Source of the DNA: Planctomycetaceae bacterium
Lineage (GTDB): Bacteria > Planctomycetota > Planctomycetia > Planctomycetales > Planctomycetaceae
NCBI GenBank assembly: GCA_017795105.1
Contig: CP051247.1
Coordinates: forward strand, 3,152,001 to 3,216,000
Length of the DNA: 64,000 nt
Reading direction: 5' to 3'
Shown: piece by piece, positions 1 to 8,035 of the stretch
How the letters are laid out: each line of letters opens with the position of its first letter
Numbering within the stretch: the first letter of the stretch is position 1
Notes under the pieces: model-generated
Told to the model about the DNA's origin: nothing
The model's database searches: none
Seen by the model: the letters and a program-made list of their open reading frames with translations, nothing else
Program-made: the position numbers and the translations under genes

Positions 1-17
1 CACTGGCTCTGCCAGTG
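1..17. repeat. Short hairpin repeat (CACTGGC family)
   Basis: CACTGGCTCTGCCAGTG is a near-perfect palindrome and the exact reverse complement of the copy at 59203-59219. A further copy with one base changed lies at 59239-59255. It is a dispersed intergenic hairpin of unknown function. Confidence 0.7.
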
Positions 18-162
18 CTCGTGGATCAATCGAAGGATGGTAGGAGGATTTCTCTCCGGATCATGGGGCAACAGGCATTCGGCCCGTTCGAGGGTCTTTC
101 CGAAGGAACTTCAAGCGACACCGCCGTGGCTTTCAGATCGACCGTCAACGGGCAGCGGCTTG

Positions 163-197
163 TGACTGCGTCCCCGGAAGTGAACTTCCGGGCCATC
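163..197. repeat. Half-unit of dispersed repeat family A
   Basis: The hairpin CCCGGAAG-TGAA-CTTCCGGG (173-192) is preceded by a tgactgcgtc-like lead and followed by gccatcc. The same arrangement occurs at 1141-1177 and resembles the right half of the 153-bp elements at 52.4-53.2 kb. Bases 1-214 otherwise hold no gene that I can support. Confidence 0.55.
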
Positions 198-214
198 CGG
201 CGGCGGGTGCGGTC

Positions 215-1024
215 TCAGCGGGCAGGAGGTTCCTGCGCGACGTCGCTCGTGAATCGATGCGCGTGGTCATCAAGCGGACGAATCCAAACGTTGCGAAAGC
301 GAACGGGATGGCCATGGTCTTGCAGGAACAACGGTCCTGTTGTCGTCGCGATCTGCTTTTTCCAGATCCCTTTCAGGTAGTCGGTCGTCCCCGAACGGTA
401 AGGATGATAGACGCTTCGCGGCTCGCCGAATTCGAAATTGTCCTGAACCTTCTGTCCGTTCAACCAGGCCGTAATGCTTCCCTTCTCGGTGATTTCGCCG
501 TTTGAATCGCGGCGTGGTGCCCGGTATCGGATGTCGTAGACTTGCCAGACGCCGCGATCTCGCCCGGCATTGACGAGCGGTTTGTTAAATCCGTAAATCG
601 CTCCCATGTCGGATTGACCAAGTCTTTTCTTGTCCAACGAGTAGAGGATCTGCATTTCGTAATTGCCATGGATATACAACCCGGAGTTTCCTGTTCCCGT
701 TTCCGGAAGCAGGAACTCTGCGTGGATGTCCGCGTCACGAAAATGCCATGTGGAGACGATATGATTCGCCTTCTGACCTCCAGCGCTTTCCAGCGTTCCG
801 TCCACCAGGGGCCAGTCAATGGGTTCACCAAGTTTGCTGACAAACTCAACTGTGGCCCCGCCATCAAACAGCACAATCGCGTCGGCTGGCGGCTTGACCG
901 GTAACTGGGCCTGATCTGGTTTGAACTCCGTGACCTTCGATGGCTCGTCAGCAGTTGCTGTTTCGAAACCAGGAAGTGCAGTCAACACAAGAGCAGTCAA
1001 CAGTAGTAGTGGTAATGACTTCAT
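215..1024 (-). CDS. Secreted DUF1080 (3-keto-disaccharide hydrolase-like) protein
   Basis: A 269-residue exported protein. The start at 1024 was chosen because it opens directly into a signal peptide (MKSLPLLLLTALVLTALPG, cleavage near ATA-DEP); the frame stays open further upstream without a signal. The mature part has the DUF1080 jelly-roll pattern: ILFD-type opening near residue 50, an SGLYIHGNYEMQILYS strand pair near 114-129, and the closing signature GPLFLQDHGHPVRFRNVWIRPL-like segment near 230-250. Family members bind or hydrolyse sugars (3-keto-disaccharide hydrolase and laminarinase-like folds) in the periplasm; the substrate here cannot be told. It stands alone between two copies of the same small hairpin repeat. 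Confidence 0.85.
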   Translation of the reverse strand: MKSLPLLLLTALVLTALPGFETATADEPSKVTEFKPDQAQLPVKPPADAIVLFDGGATVEFVSKLGEPIDWPLVDGTLESAGGQKANHIVSTWHFRDADIHAEFLLPETGTGNSGLYIHGNYEMQILYSLDKKRLGQSDMGAIYGFNKPLVNAGRDRGVWQVYDIRYRAPRRDSNGEITEKGSITAWLNGQKVQDNFEFGEPRSVYHPYRSGTTDYLKGIWKKQIATTTGPLFLQDHGHPVRFRNVWIRPLDDHAHRFTSDVAQEPPAR

Positions 1025-1140
1025 AAGTGGCAACACTTTAGGGCAGAGGTTTTCAGTAGAAGCGACACGCTCGATCATAGCATGTGGGGAAGGTCGCCAC
1101 AGTGCTAAGGGAATAGAGTCGCTTCGTAGTAGCGAGCTGG

Positions 1141-1177
1141 GGACTTCGTCACCCGGAAGTGAACTTCCGGGCCATCC
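1141..1177. repeat. Half-unit of dispersed repeat family A
   Basis: gacttcgtcac followed by hairpin CCCGGAAG-TGAA-CTTCCGGG (1152-1171) and gccatccc. The lead sequence and the overall form match the right half of the 153-bp elements at 52369-53223. Together with the copy at 163-197 it brackets the DUF1080 gene. Confidence 0.55.
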
Positions 1178-1258
1178 CGTGTCGGGGGGCGCTCTGGCTC
1201 TTTCGGTACTCGTGTCTGTTGCCGGGGCTGGGAAAAGGGATGTTTGAGCCGTCCAACG

Positions 1259-1293
1259 AAAAAAGGTCCGCCGGGGTGGCCGGGGACCTTTTC
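1259..1293 (-). terminator. Rho-independent terminator of the lipoprotein gene
   Basis: Read on the minus strand, AAAAGGTCC pairs with GGACCTTTT around a GC-rich loop and ends in a T-run. It lies 37 bases past the stop of the lipoprotein gene at 1330. Confidence 0.8.
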
Positions 1294-1329
1294 GGTTGAG
1301 CGAATTCGTTTAGTCGTATGGGGGGAGTC

Positions 1330-1764
1330 TTATTCGCCGTCGGTCAGGTCGAAGACGAAGTGGTTCTCGCCGTCGGCGGTGACGGTGGCGGTCAGTGTGG
1401 TGTCGTTGCCGCGGTACTGGGCCGGGATGGTTTCCGGTTCCATGCCGGCGACGCCGCCGAATTCGTCCTGGATTTCGCGTCGCGTGGAGATTTCCACGGT
1501 GTGCTCGCCGAGCGGGGCTCCCATGCAGGCGGCATAGGAAAGCTCGAATTCACCGGCTTCATTGGTTTGCCCGGAAGCGCCCCGCATCCCGTTGGTCGGG
1601 GAAAAGGCGACGCTGGCTTTGGGAACCGGTTTGCCGTCGAGCGTGACGACGCCGGTCACTTCGGCCAGTTCGGGACGATCATCCGGAGCACTGCTGCAAC
1701 CGGCGACGAGCAATGCAGCCGTGGCCAGCAGAGCCAGGCCGCAGCAGGGTCTCAGTCGGAACAT
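1330..1764 (-). CDS. Transthyretin/carboxypeptidase-regulatory-like lipoprotein
   Basis: A 144-residue lipoprotein with a lipobox LLVAGC (Cys at about residue 22) after a hydrophobic signal. One beta-sandwich follows, with the planctomycete pattern VTGVVTLDGKPVPKASVAFSP, then TNEAGEF, and a VTADGENHFVFDL close. Its role is probably as a small envelope-anchored Ig/transthyretin-fold protein; no catalytic residues are evident. It sits 126 bp downstream of a DUF1559 gene on the same strand, separated by a GC-rich stem-loop. The same gene order recurs at 61754-63333, which argues that the two proteins work together. Function beyond the fold is unknown. Confidence 0.85.
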   Translation of the reverse strand: MFRLRPCCGLALLATAALLVAGCSSAPDDRPELAEVTGVVTLDGKPVPKASVAFSPTNGMRGASGQTNEAGEFELSYAACMGAPLGEHTVEISTRREIQDEFGGVAGMEPETIPAQYRGNDTTLTATVTADGENHFVFDLTDGE

Positions 1765-1833
1765 GGTGTCAGAACTCCTGAAGACAATGTCGCGGCTGCA
1801 AAGGTCCGCGACTCAAGATCGAGAGGAAGAAAA

Positions 1834-1859
1834 CGGGGGCCGCGACGAGCGAACCCCCG
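1834..1859 (-). terminator. Intercistronic stem-loop between DUF1559 and lipoprotein genes
   Basis: CGGGGG and CCCCCG arms enclose a 14-base loop. Read on the minus strand the stem is followed by GTTTTC. It could be a leaky terminator or attenuator that lowers lipoprotein expression relative to DUF1559. A comparable stem lies at 62217-62251 in the second module. Confidence 0.55.
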
Positions 1860-1890
1860 CTCCTGGGTGAGTGAACTCCTGGTGAGCGGC

Positions 1891-2889
1891 CTAGTACTCG
1901 CCAATCACCTGACCATCACTCTCGTTCAGAAGATAATCGTAGAGCGAATCGCTGACGCGGCTGCGGTTGTGCTGAATGTTCTCGCTAAGGAAGCGAACCG
2001 AACCATCGGCGAGCAGGAACTGAGCGCCCCCCTGATGGCGGGACGAGGTCCCCATCGAGTTCTCCCAGCCATCGGTTCCGTTGATGTACTGACGGCCGCA
2101 GAAGGCGACATCGGCAATGCCGGCCCAGTTCACGGTGTAGTGCGGGCTGTTGGACTGAGCGTAGCCATCCCCCTGAGTGAACCAGACCAGACCGGCTCGG
2201 CCGTATTCGTTAGCCCCATCGCCGAGCGGGCCGTTCGGGTCATCGTAGATCCGTTCGCCGACAAGAATCGTGTTCGTGGTGCCGTCGGTGAAGTCGCGGA
2301 TTTTGGTGCTGCTGTTTTGCCAGAACGGCCCCTGAATCTGCTGCCACGGGTTGGAACCGACATCGCGGGCGTAGAACCAGTTGGAACCGTGATTGACGAC
2401 GTAGTTCGCCAGAGCTGTCGCCCGAGCCGTGCCGCCGGCATCGACGGGTCGCTTCCGTTCATTCAGTTCCGGAGCGGTGTCCGACGGGCAGCGCCACATG
2501 GGAATCGGCGTTTGAGCAGCAGCGAGACCTTCCGGAGTCGCGAGGGAATCATCCCCCCGCAGCCGCCCGACCTGAAGAGCATCGTAGACGGTCGAGAGTT
2601 CGAGGTAAGGAGCGATCATGGCACCCCAGGACCAGTTGGCGTTACGGCGTCCGTTGGCATCGAGGTTCTGTCCGACCAGTCCTGGAGGGAAGGTTCGATG
2701 CGTGTCGTGATAGTTGTGCATCGCCAGGCCGATCTGCTTGAGGTTATTCTTGCAGCTCGAGCGACGAGCCGCCTCGCGGGCCTGCTGGACGGCCGGAAGC
2801 AGCAGGGCGACCAGAATAGCGATGATCGCAATAACAACTAACAGTTCGATCAGTGTAAAGCCGGCTTTGCCAGCACTTTCCCGTTTCAT
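1891..2889 (-). CDS. DUF1559 domain protein with type II pseudopilin-like N-terminus
   Basis: A 332-residue protein. The ATG at 2889 follows GGAGG at good spacing and gives MKRESAGKAGFTLIELLVVI, a class III (prepilin peptidase) signal. Cleavage would be before Phe of GFTLIELL, leaving one hydrophobic helix. The DUF1559 segment follows (REAARRSSCKNNLKQIG, MHNYHDTHRTFPPG). Near the C-terminus are the H-x9-DG motif (HQGGAQFLLADG) and a closing VIGEY. The family is hugely expanded in Planctomycetes; it resembles minor pseudopilins of type II secretion, but its job is not established. It is the first gene of a pair with the lipoprotein at 1330. The Ser/Cys-rich signature residues are intact. Confidence 0.92.
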   Translation of the reverse strand: MKRESAGKAGFTLIELLVVIAIIAILVALLLPAVQQAREAARRSSCKNNLKQIGLAMHNYHDTHRTFPPGLVGQNLDANGRRNANWSWGAMIAPYLELSTVYDALQVGRLRGDDSLATPEGLAAAQTPIPMWRCPSDTAPELNERKRPVDAGGTARATALANYVVNHGSNWFYARDVGSNPWQQIQGPFWQNSSTKIRDFTDGTTNTILVGERIYDDPNGPLGDGANEYGRAGLVWFTQGDGYAQSNSPHYTVNWAGIADVAFCGRQYINGTDGWENSMGTSSRHQGGAQFLLADGSVRFLSENIQHNRSRVSDSLYDYLLNESDGQVIGEY

Positions 2890-3243
2890 GATTGGGACCT
2901 CCAACGGAATGTTGAGACGTGAAAAAAGAAGGGACTCCGACACGGGGCGTCAATGTTGATCGACTGTGAAGTAAGACTGGAAACCGCCCCGCGAATATCG
3001 CATTGGCCAGAAGCGCGATGAAAGAGTCTCCATCGATTCGTCGCTTCGGCTGCCGACCTGAAGAACAACAGATCGACGCTCATTGATTAGAATTATGCCC
3101 AATGTCAACGCGAACCGAATGGCTTTTGTTGACATTTACATGTCGATATTTAACCTGACTGATGTGTTCAGCAGAGGTTCAGCGGAGACTGTTAGAAACA
3201 TTTGTCATCCGCGGCTGCCTTTGGGTTCCTGAAAGGACATCGA
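2890..3243. other. Divergent intergenic region (354 bp)
   Basis: Separates the minus-strand DUF1559 gene from the plus-strand NlpC/P60-like gene. Besides the inverted repeat at 3101-3136 I see no gene or RNA here. Confidence 0.6.
3101..3136. promoter_or_regulatory. Inverted repeat with divergent TTGACA hexamers
   Basis: AATGTCAAC (3101-3109) and GTTGACATT (3128-3136) are perfect complements 18 bases apart. Each arm contains a consensus -35 hexamer TTGACA pointing outward. On the plus strand a weak -10 (TAACCT, 3151-3156) sits 16 bases on. It could be a divergent promoter, an operator, or both. Confidence 0.4.
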
Positions 3244-4569
3244 ATGAGACGTTCTCCGTCGCGACCGTTCATCGGGCTGTTGCTTGTTTTGTTCCTAGTC
3301 GCTGGCCGAATTCGAGCCGGGGAAAGCCCGGGGAATGCACCTGCGGACTGGCGGGCCCGTTCGGTGGAATATGCCCGGATTATGTCGCGGCTGAAATGGA
3401 CGCCGGTTGCGGACGGCATGCCGCATCGACGGGGGTACTTTTCGCCTGGAACAGAGTACACAGGCGTCCCGTACTCAAGCGTGAAACACGTTGGCCGTGA
3501 TATTGGCTACGACATCTTCCTGAAGACGTTTCTGGCTGCGGTCGAGAATCCTGAGAGCGTGTTGTATACGGAGAATCTCAAGGGGCGCATTTCCAATGCC
3601 GAGTGCTACTACGGCAAGGTTTGTTCTTCATATACGAGTTACGCGTTGCAGTGTGGCTTCTACTATGTCAGCAAGCTGCACGGTCCAAAATTCCGGGACG
3701 GGGTTAGTCTGTTAACGCCTCCCCTGGCGGAGGCAGCGATGCCGGGCGACGTCATCTACACGCCTCCACGGACGGACCCTGGCGGTTCTCATGTCGAACT
3801 GGTCACCGATGTTGTTCGCGATCAGAACGGACAGGTGACTCACGTCCGCATCGAAGAGAGCCGTCCGCAAACGACGAGCAATACGCTGCGAACCGCAGAA
3901 GCATTCAACGCCCATCTCGCGGCTCGAAATCGCGAGCTCTATCGCATCAGTGATCTGGATGCCTGGCGAGGAGAGAACGCAGCCGAATCGTTCTTATTCC
4001 CCAACTACGCCGAAGATTCCGCCACGCCCCAGATCAATCGGGTCCTGCTCCTCGACCTCGGCGACTGGGTGCCATACGAGAAAGGGCAGCCGGTGAAGTT
4101 CAATCTGATGGATCGCGATCACCAGGGAATCGAATCACTGGTGATCAAGCGGGGTGATGTTGTGATCGAACGAGTTTCACAGCCGGGTCTCGGCGTGATT
4201 GAGCGAACATTCGCCACCTGTGGCGACTACACCGCCTTCTGTGAAATGAAGGATGGGTCGCTCAGTCCGGCCTGCGAATTTTCGGTCTGCGAGATCGATT
4301 TTCGACTCGAGTCCGATCGTCTTCAACCGGGGATGCCCTGGTCGATCGATCTGGTCTCGGACAACATGAAGCCGATCATCGTTTACTTCAAGAACTCCGC
4401 CAGCGGTTACGATGAACACTACGTCTTTATTACCGATGAAGACCGCGAGCAAGGTTCGGTGGAGATCCCGCCTCATGTCACACAGAAGGCCAGGAAGTTG
4501 CAGGTCTGGCTCATCGGCGAGAACCGTTATGGGCGACTGAAGAAACGGCGGGATGTGGTCGTTGACTGA
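3244..4569 (+). CDS. Exported NlpC/P60- or CHAP-like cysteine hydrolase (inferred)
   Basis: A 441-residue protein. The ATG at 3244 has AAAGGA eight bases upstream and starts a signal peptide (MRRSPSRPFIGLLLVLFLVAG). Residues 110-195 look like a papain-fold cysteine hydrolase: Cys127 in YGKVCSSYTSYALQCG opens a helix, GDVIY (168-172) begins the strand that usually precedes the active His, and His183 lies in GGSHVELVTDV. This order (Cys, GD-I, H-V) is the NlpC/P60 and CHAP pattern used on peptidoglycan peptides or amides. Residues 260-441 form beta-rich repeats with no recognised name. It is divergent from DUF1559 and convergent with the next DUF1559. The assignment is from the motif only, and the substrate is unknown. 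Confidence 0.6.
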   Translation: MRRSPSRPFIGLLLVLFLVAGRIRAGESPGNAPADWRARSVEYARIMSRLKWTPVADGMPHRRGYFSPGTEYTGVPYSSVKHVGRDIGYDIFLKTFLAAVENPESVLYTENLKGRISNAECYYGKVCSSYTSYALQCGFYYVSKLHGPKFRDGVSLLTPPLAEAAMPGDVIYTPPRTDPGGSHVELVTDVVRDQNGQVTHVRIEESRPQTTSNTLRTAEAFNAHLAARNRELYRISDLDAWRGENAAESFLFPNYAEDSATPQINRVLLLDLGDWVPYEKGQPVKFNLMDRDHQGIESLVIKRGDVVIERVSQPGLGVIERTFATCGDYTAFCEMKDGSLSPACEFSVCEIDFRLESDRLQPGMPWSIDLVSDNMKPIIVYFKNSASGYDEHYVFITDEDREQGSVEIPPHVTQKARKLQVWLIGENRYGRLKKRRDVVVD

Positions 4570-4625
4570 TCGTGGATCTGGGAGCACGTTCCGCAAACGG
4601 ACGCGGTCGAATCTTGTGTCGGTCG

Positions 4626-5570
4626 TTAGAACTCGCCGATCGTTTCGTAGCCGTAGCGGGTGCAGAGGTTGCGGTAGACGTCGGTGTCGATGGTTTTGCT
4701 GACTTTGCGCGTCGAGCCGTCGGCCATGCCGAAGTGGATGATGTTGCCGTGCCAGCTGCCGAAGCCGAACATCACCGAGGGAATCGCCTGACTCTGATCA
4801 CCGCGCCAGAAGGCATCGAAGTTCGGTTTGTCATCGCGAACACGGGCACAGCAGCTGTACCCGTCCGGCCAGAGGCCGAGGAGCGATTCGCCGACGAGAA
4901 ATGTGGTCGAAGAGCCGTCGACAATGTCCCGCATGCGGATCGCCGAATCGCCGTACAGGACACCGTTGTTAGGCGGCAGCGAGTTCGCGGTCGGGACTTC
5001 GGGCCACCATCCCATGTTGCCGCGATATTGAGTCATCCCCTGTGGCAGACAGTGGGTGTTGATGGGAGCCGAGGGGCAGATGTAGGGTTTCACCGCGACC
5101 TTCCCCGCTTCGAAGTTCACCAGGCTGAACCGGGCGAGTTTGAAGTCGACGTGGATGGTGAGCTGTTCCATCTGGCGGAGCAGCAGGGCATGCCAGCTCC
5201 AGGCCCGCGCCATACAGGCCCACTGATGGACGGCCTGGGCGATGGCGGGGATGTGGATCTCGCAGGCGAGCCCTTCGGCCATGTCGTCGGAGTCGTTCGG
5301 AGGAATCATATTGGGCGGCAGCGTGTTGTCGTAGCCTCGCGAAGCGCGGACATACCCGCTGGGGAACGACGAGAAAGTGTCGTGATAGTTGTGCATCGCA
5401 ATGGCGATCTGATGCAGATTGTTGGCGCAGCTGATCCGCCGGGCGGACTCACGGGCTCTTTGAACCGCTGGGAGAAGCAGGGCAACAAGGATCCCGATAA
5501 TGGCGATCGAGACCAGGAGTTCAATCAGAGTGAATCCTCTCCGCGCTCTCGGCTGAAACGGCCTCGGCAT
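4626..5570 (-). CDS. DUF1559 domain protein (solitary)
   Basis: A 314-residue DUF1559 protein. The ATG at 5570 is preceded by AAGGAG and begins MPRPFQPRARRGFTLIELLV, a prepilin-type signal, followed by one hydrophobic helix. The family core RESARRISCANNLHQIAIAMHNYHDTFSSFPSG is present. The C-terminal region has a shortened His-to-DG motif (HGNIIHFGMADG) and ends TIGEF. Unlike the other two DUF1559 genes here it has no lipoprotein neighbour, and it carries an insertion-rich middle (residues 90-150) including ACMARAWSWHALLLRQME. Role unknown; probably a pseudopilin-like envelope protein. Confidence 0.9.
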   Translation of the reverse strand: MPRPFQPRARRGFTLIELLVSIAIIGILVALLLPAVQRARESARRISCANNLHQIAIAMHNYHDTFSSFPSGYVRASRGYDNTLPPNMIPPNDSDDMAEGLACEIHIPAIAQAVHQWACMARAWSWHALLLRQMEQLTIHVDFKLARFSLVNFEAGKVAVKPYICPSAPINTHCLPQGMTQYRGNMGWWPEVPTANSLPPNNGVLYGDSAIRMRDIVDGSSTTFLVGESLLGLWPDGYSCCARVRDDKPNFDAFWRGDQSQAIPSVMFGFGSWHGNIIHFGMADGSTRKVSKTIDTDVYRNLCTRYGYETIGEF

Positions 5571-5817
5571 CACAGCAACTCCTTCACTTCGCACTTCGAT
5601 GCGCTCGTGCGGAATGTCGCTCCGCCGACCGCTAGAGCGGACCGCTCTACCGTATGTCCGCCAATGAGCGTTGATTGGGCGGAAACGCTGCATCTTTCGC
5701 GGACCGAACGGTTACACCTTAAAGCAAACTGCTCTACTTACGCTCTCAGAGGCGAAACGGCGTACAGTGTGAGAATCTACACTGATGTCCGATTTTCGGA
5801 GAAATCGGTGGTGCAGG

Positions 5818-6885
5818 TCAGCAGCGATGCTCGCTGGGATCGCAGTTGATCTCGGTCTTACTCCCCTGCCCCGGAATGTCGATGACGTACCGCGGCACCG
5901 CGTAGCCGGGCAGCTTGGCTTTGAGCGCGCCGAGAATCCTTCGGCCTTCTTCGACCGGGACCTCGAAGTGAGCCGCCCCCTGGACGCGATCGAGCTGATT
6001 CACGTAGTAAGGAATGACGCCGATGTTGATCAGCCGGCGGCAGAGCTCGGTCTGGGCGTCGACGGAATCGTTCACGCCTCGAAGCAGCACGGCCTGGTTG
6101 AGAACGGGAAAGCCGCTGCGGGCCAGTCGCTGCAATTGTTCGCGGGCGTCGCCAGCGATTTCGTTGCCGTGGTTGGCGTGAATCACGAAGATCGGCTGCA
6201 GTCGGGTTGAAGTGAGAATTCGGACAAGATCGTCCGTCACACGGGCGGGCAGAACGACGGGAAGACGGGAATGGATCCGAATTCTCTGCAGATGGGGGAT
6301 TTCGGCGAGTCGGACGATCAATTTTTCGAGGCGACGATCTGTCCACGTCAGCGGATCGCCCCCGCTGAGGATGACCTCGTCGATTTCCCGGTCGCCGGCG
6401 AGTTCTTCGAGCACCTGCTCCCACTGTTCAAGCGATCGGGGAGCGGCTTCGTAGGGGAAATGGCGGCGGAAGCAGTACCGGCAGTGAACGGCACAGGTTC
6501 CGGTCGTAATCAGCAGCACGCGGTTGGCGTATTTGTGGATCATGCCGGGGAGCGGGGAGGCGTCCTGGTCCTGGACCGGATCGTCCGCAAACCCTTCTGT
6601 TACAGTGAGTTCCGAATTGACCGGCAGCACCTGTCGCAGAAGCGGATCGAGCGGGTTTCCCAGCTGCATTCTCTGCACGAAGGAATCGGGAACGAGGAGC
6701 GGAAACTGATGCAGATCGGTAGGGACAGAAGCGAGCAGTTCAGTGAGTTCAAGGCGGTCCAGCAGGTCGGCTGGACTTCGCCAGGCCTCTGCCAGTTGGG
6801 TCTGCCAGAGGCTCTTTGGGGAGGGGGAATCGTCGGAAATTGTTTGCGTAACCTGAGAAAAGGCGTTCAGGGCGGTCTTGTCCAT
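5818..6885 (-). CDS. epmB: EF-P beta-lysylation radical SAM enzyme EpmB (KamA family)
   Basis: A 355-residue enzyme starting at ATG 6885 (MDKTALNAFSQ). CAVHCRYC (Cys131, Cys135, Cys138) is the radical SAM [4Fe-4S] site, followed by the GGDPL box (SGGDPLTW). The C-terminal PGQGSK holds the likely PLP lysine of the lysine 2,3-aminomutase fold. It is shorter than catabolic lysine 2,3-aminomutases (about 420 residues), as EpmB is. EpmB converts (S)-alpha-lysine to (R)-beta-lysine, which EpmA then attaches to EF-P. The gene is divergent from efp, which strongly supports this role. No epmA is visible in this window. An upstream extension of the frame to 7449 overlaps efp and is not real. Confidence 0.93.
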   Translation of the reverse strand: MDKTALNAFSQVTQTISDDSPSPKSLWQTQLAEAWRSPADLLDRLELTELLASVPTDLHQFPLLVPDSFVQRMQLGNPLDPLLRQVLPVNSELTVTEGFADDPVQDQDASPLPGMIHKYANRVLLITTGTCAVHCRYCFRRHFPYEAAPRSLEQWEQVLEELAGDREIDEVILSGGDPLTWTDRRLEKLIVRLAEIPHLQRIRIHSRLPVVLPARVTDDLVRILTSTRLQPIFVIHANHGNEIAGDAREQLQRLARSGFPVLNQAVLLRGVNDSVDAQTELCRRLINIGVIPYYVNQLDRVQGAAHFEVPVEEGRRILGALKAKLPGYAVPRYVIDIPGQGSKTEINCDPSEHRC

Positions 6886-7143
6886 CTTTGTGCCGTCTTT
6901 TATTATTCCGCCAAAATCAGTCACGCGAACGTGGTTATTCCGGAAAACAGTCTGAGCAGTTTCACGAGTGATCCGCAGGAGCAAACTCGACGATAGCAGT
7001 CTTGTGGCAGAGACGCGACTGCACGATAGGCATTGGAAATGCTTTGGCTCTGGCTTCCGCTTCCTGGCCGGAGACGGTCCGCAGGACTCTCCGCTGAACA
7101 ACAATCGCAGTCTCTTACCTAATTTTGCGCGAAAGTAACACCC
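6886..7143. promoter_or_regulatory. Divergent epmB/efp promoter region
   Basis: 258 bp between the two starts; expected to hold promoters for both genes. Repeated TTATTCCG words occur around 6900-6945. I could not assign -10/-35 boxes with confidence. Confidence 0.35.
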
Positions 7144-7713
7144 ATGCCGTCCATCAATACCAGTGATCTCAAAAAAGGCATGAAGGTCATCGTCGAGAAC
7201 GACCCGTACGAAATCATCGAATGCAACTTCGTGAAACCGGGAAAAGGTCAGGCTCTCTACAAGACGAAACTGCGAAACCTGCTCAAGGGCGGGATCCTGG
7301 ACCGCACCTACAAGAGTGGTGACAGCCTCGAAGGAGCCGACATCCGTCGCAGCCAGGGCTCGTACTCCTACCGCGATGCTGACAGCTACCATTTCCTCGA
7401 CAGTGAAACCTTCGAGCAGTACGCCCTGCCGGCGGCGACGATTGATCATTACATGAAGTTCCTGATGGAAGGAACCGAAGTCGACCTGCTGTTCTGGAAC
7501 GATCAGCTGATCTCGATGACCCCGCCGCAGAACGTAGTTCTGGAAGTGACCTACACCGAACCGGCTGCCCGTGGAAACACGGCGACGAACGTGACCAAGG
7601 GAGCGACTGTGGAAACCGGCGTCGAAGTTCAGGTGCCGGCCTTTATCGAACAGGGGAACCGAATCAAGATTGATGTGGAAAACGGAACCTACGTCGAACG
7701 CGTCAACAACTGA
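7144..7713 (+). CDS. efp: Translation elongation factor P
   Basis: A 189-residue EF-P with all three domains: the KOW-like N-domain (SDLKKGMKVIVENDPYEI), the central OB domain and the C-terminal OB domain ending RIKIDVENGTYVERVNN. The modified-loop lysine is Lys34 in KPGKGQA, the same position as in E. coli, so the protein is of the beta-lysylated class rather than the rhamnosylated Arg class. It relieves ribosome stalling at proline runs. The divergent epmB supplies beta-lysine. The length is standard and the start is unambiguous. Confidence 0.98.
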   Translation: MPSINTSDLKKGMKVIVENDPYEIIECNFVKPGKGQALYKTKLRNLLKGGILDRTYKSGDSLEGADIRRSQGSYSYRDADSYHFLDSETFEQYALPAATIDHYMKFLMEGTEVDLLFWNDQLISMTPPQNVVLEVTYTEPAARGNTATNVTKGATVETGVEVQVPAFIEQGNRIKIDVENGTYVERVNN

Positions 7714-7798
7714 CGTGTCGATAACGTAAACGGTCTGCCAGCGCGGGCAGCTGTTCCGAAGGATTGGAACTCCAACGCGAGAAGAAACGGAGGCACGG

Positions 7799-8008
7799 AT
7801 GTGGCTGTTTCTGCTCTACGGCGTCGCCGCGATACTCGCGTTGCGTTCGCTGCTGACACTGATGGATCAGCACAGGCGAGCCTACAAGTACGTGCTGAAG
7901 AAGGAACTCGCCCGGCTCGAAGCCGAGGCGGCCGACCAGAAGGCCGTGGATGCTCTGGAGGCGCAATTGGACGCGGCCTCGGATCAAATGGCCGGCAGCC
8001 CAAGGTGA
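7799..8008 (+). CDS. Small single-pass membrane protein, unknown
   Basis: 69 residues: one N-terminal membrane helix (WLFLLYGVAAILALRSLLTLM) followed by a charged helical tail rich in Glu, Ala and Lys (KKELARLEAEAADQKAVDALEAQ) likely to form a coiled coil. An AACGGAGG-type ribosome site (gaaacggaggcacgg) precedes the ATG. It lies 85 bp after efp and before miaB on the same strand. I do not recognise the family. Confidence 0.65.
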   Translation: MWLFLLYGVAAILALRSLLTLMDQHRRAYKYVLKKELARLEAEAADQKAVDALEAQLDAASDQMAGSPR

Positions 8009-8035
8009 TGGAACCGGAAGTGACGTGCAATGGAG

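Noticed and set aside
1318..2841. 507-codon plus frame
   Set aside because: Antisense across the lipoprotein and DUF1559 genes, and it spans their intergenic stem-loop.
5818..6885. Lysine 2,3-aminomutase for lysine catabolism
   Set aside because: Too short and placed divergent to efp, so EpmB is the better call.
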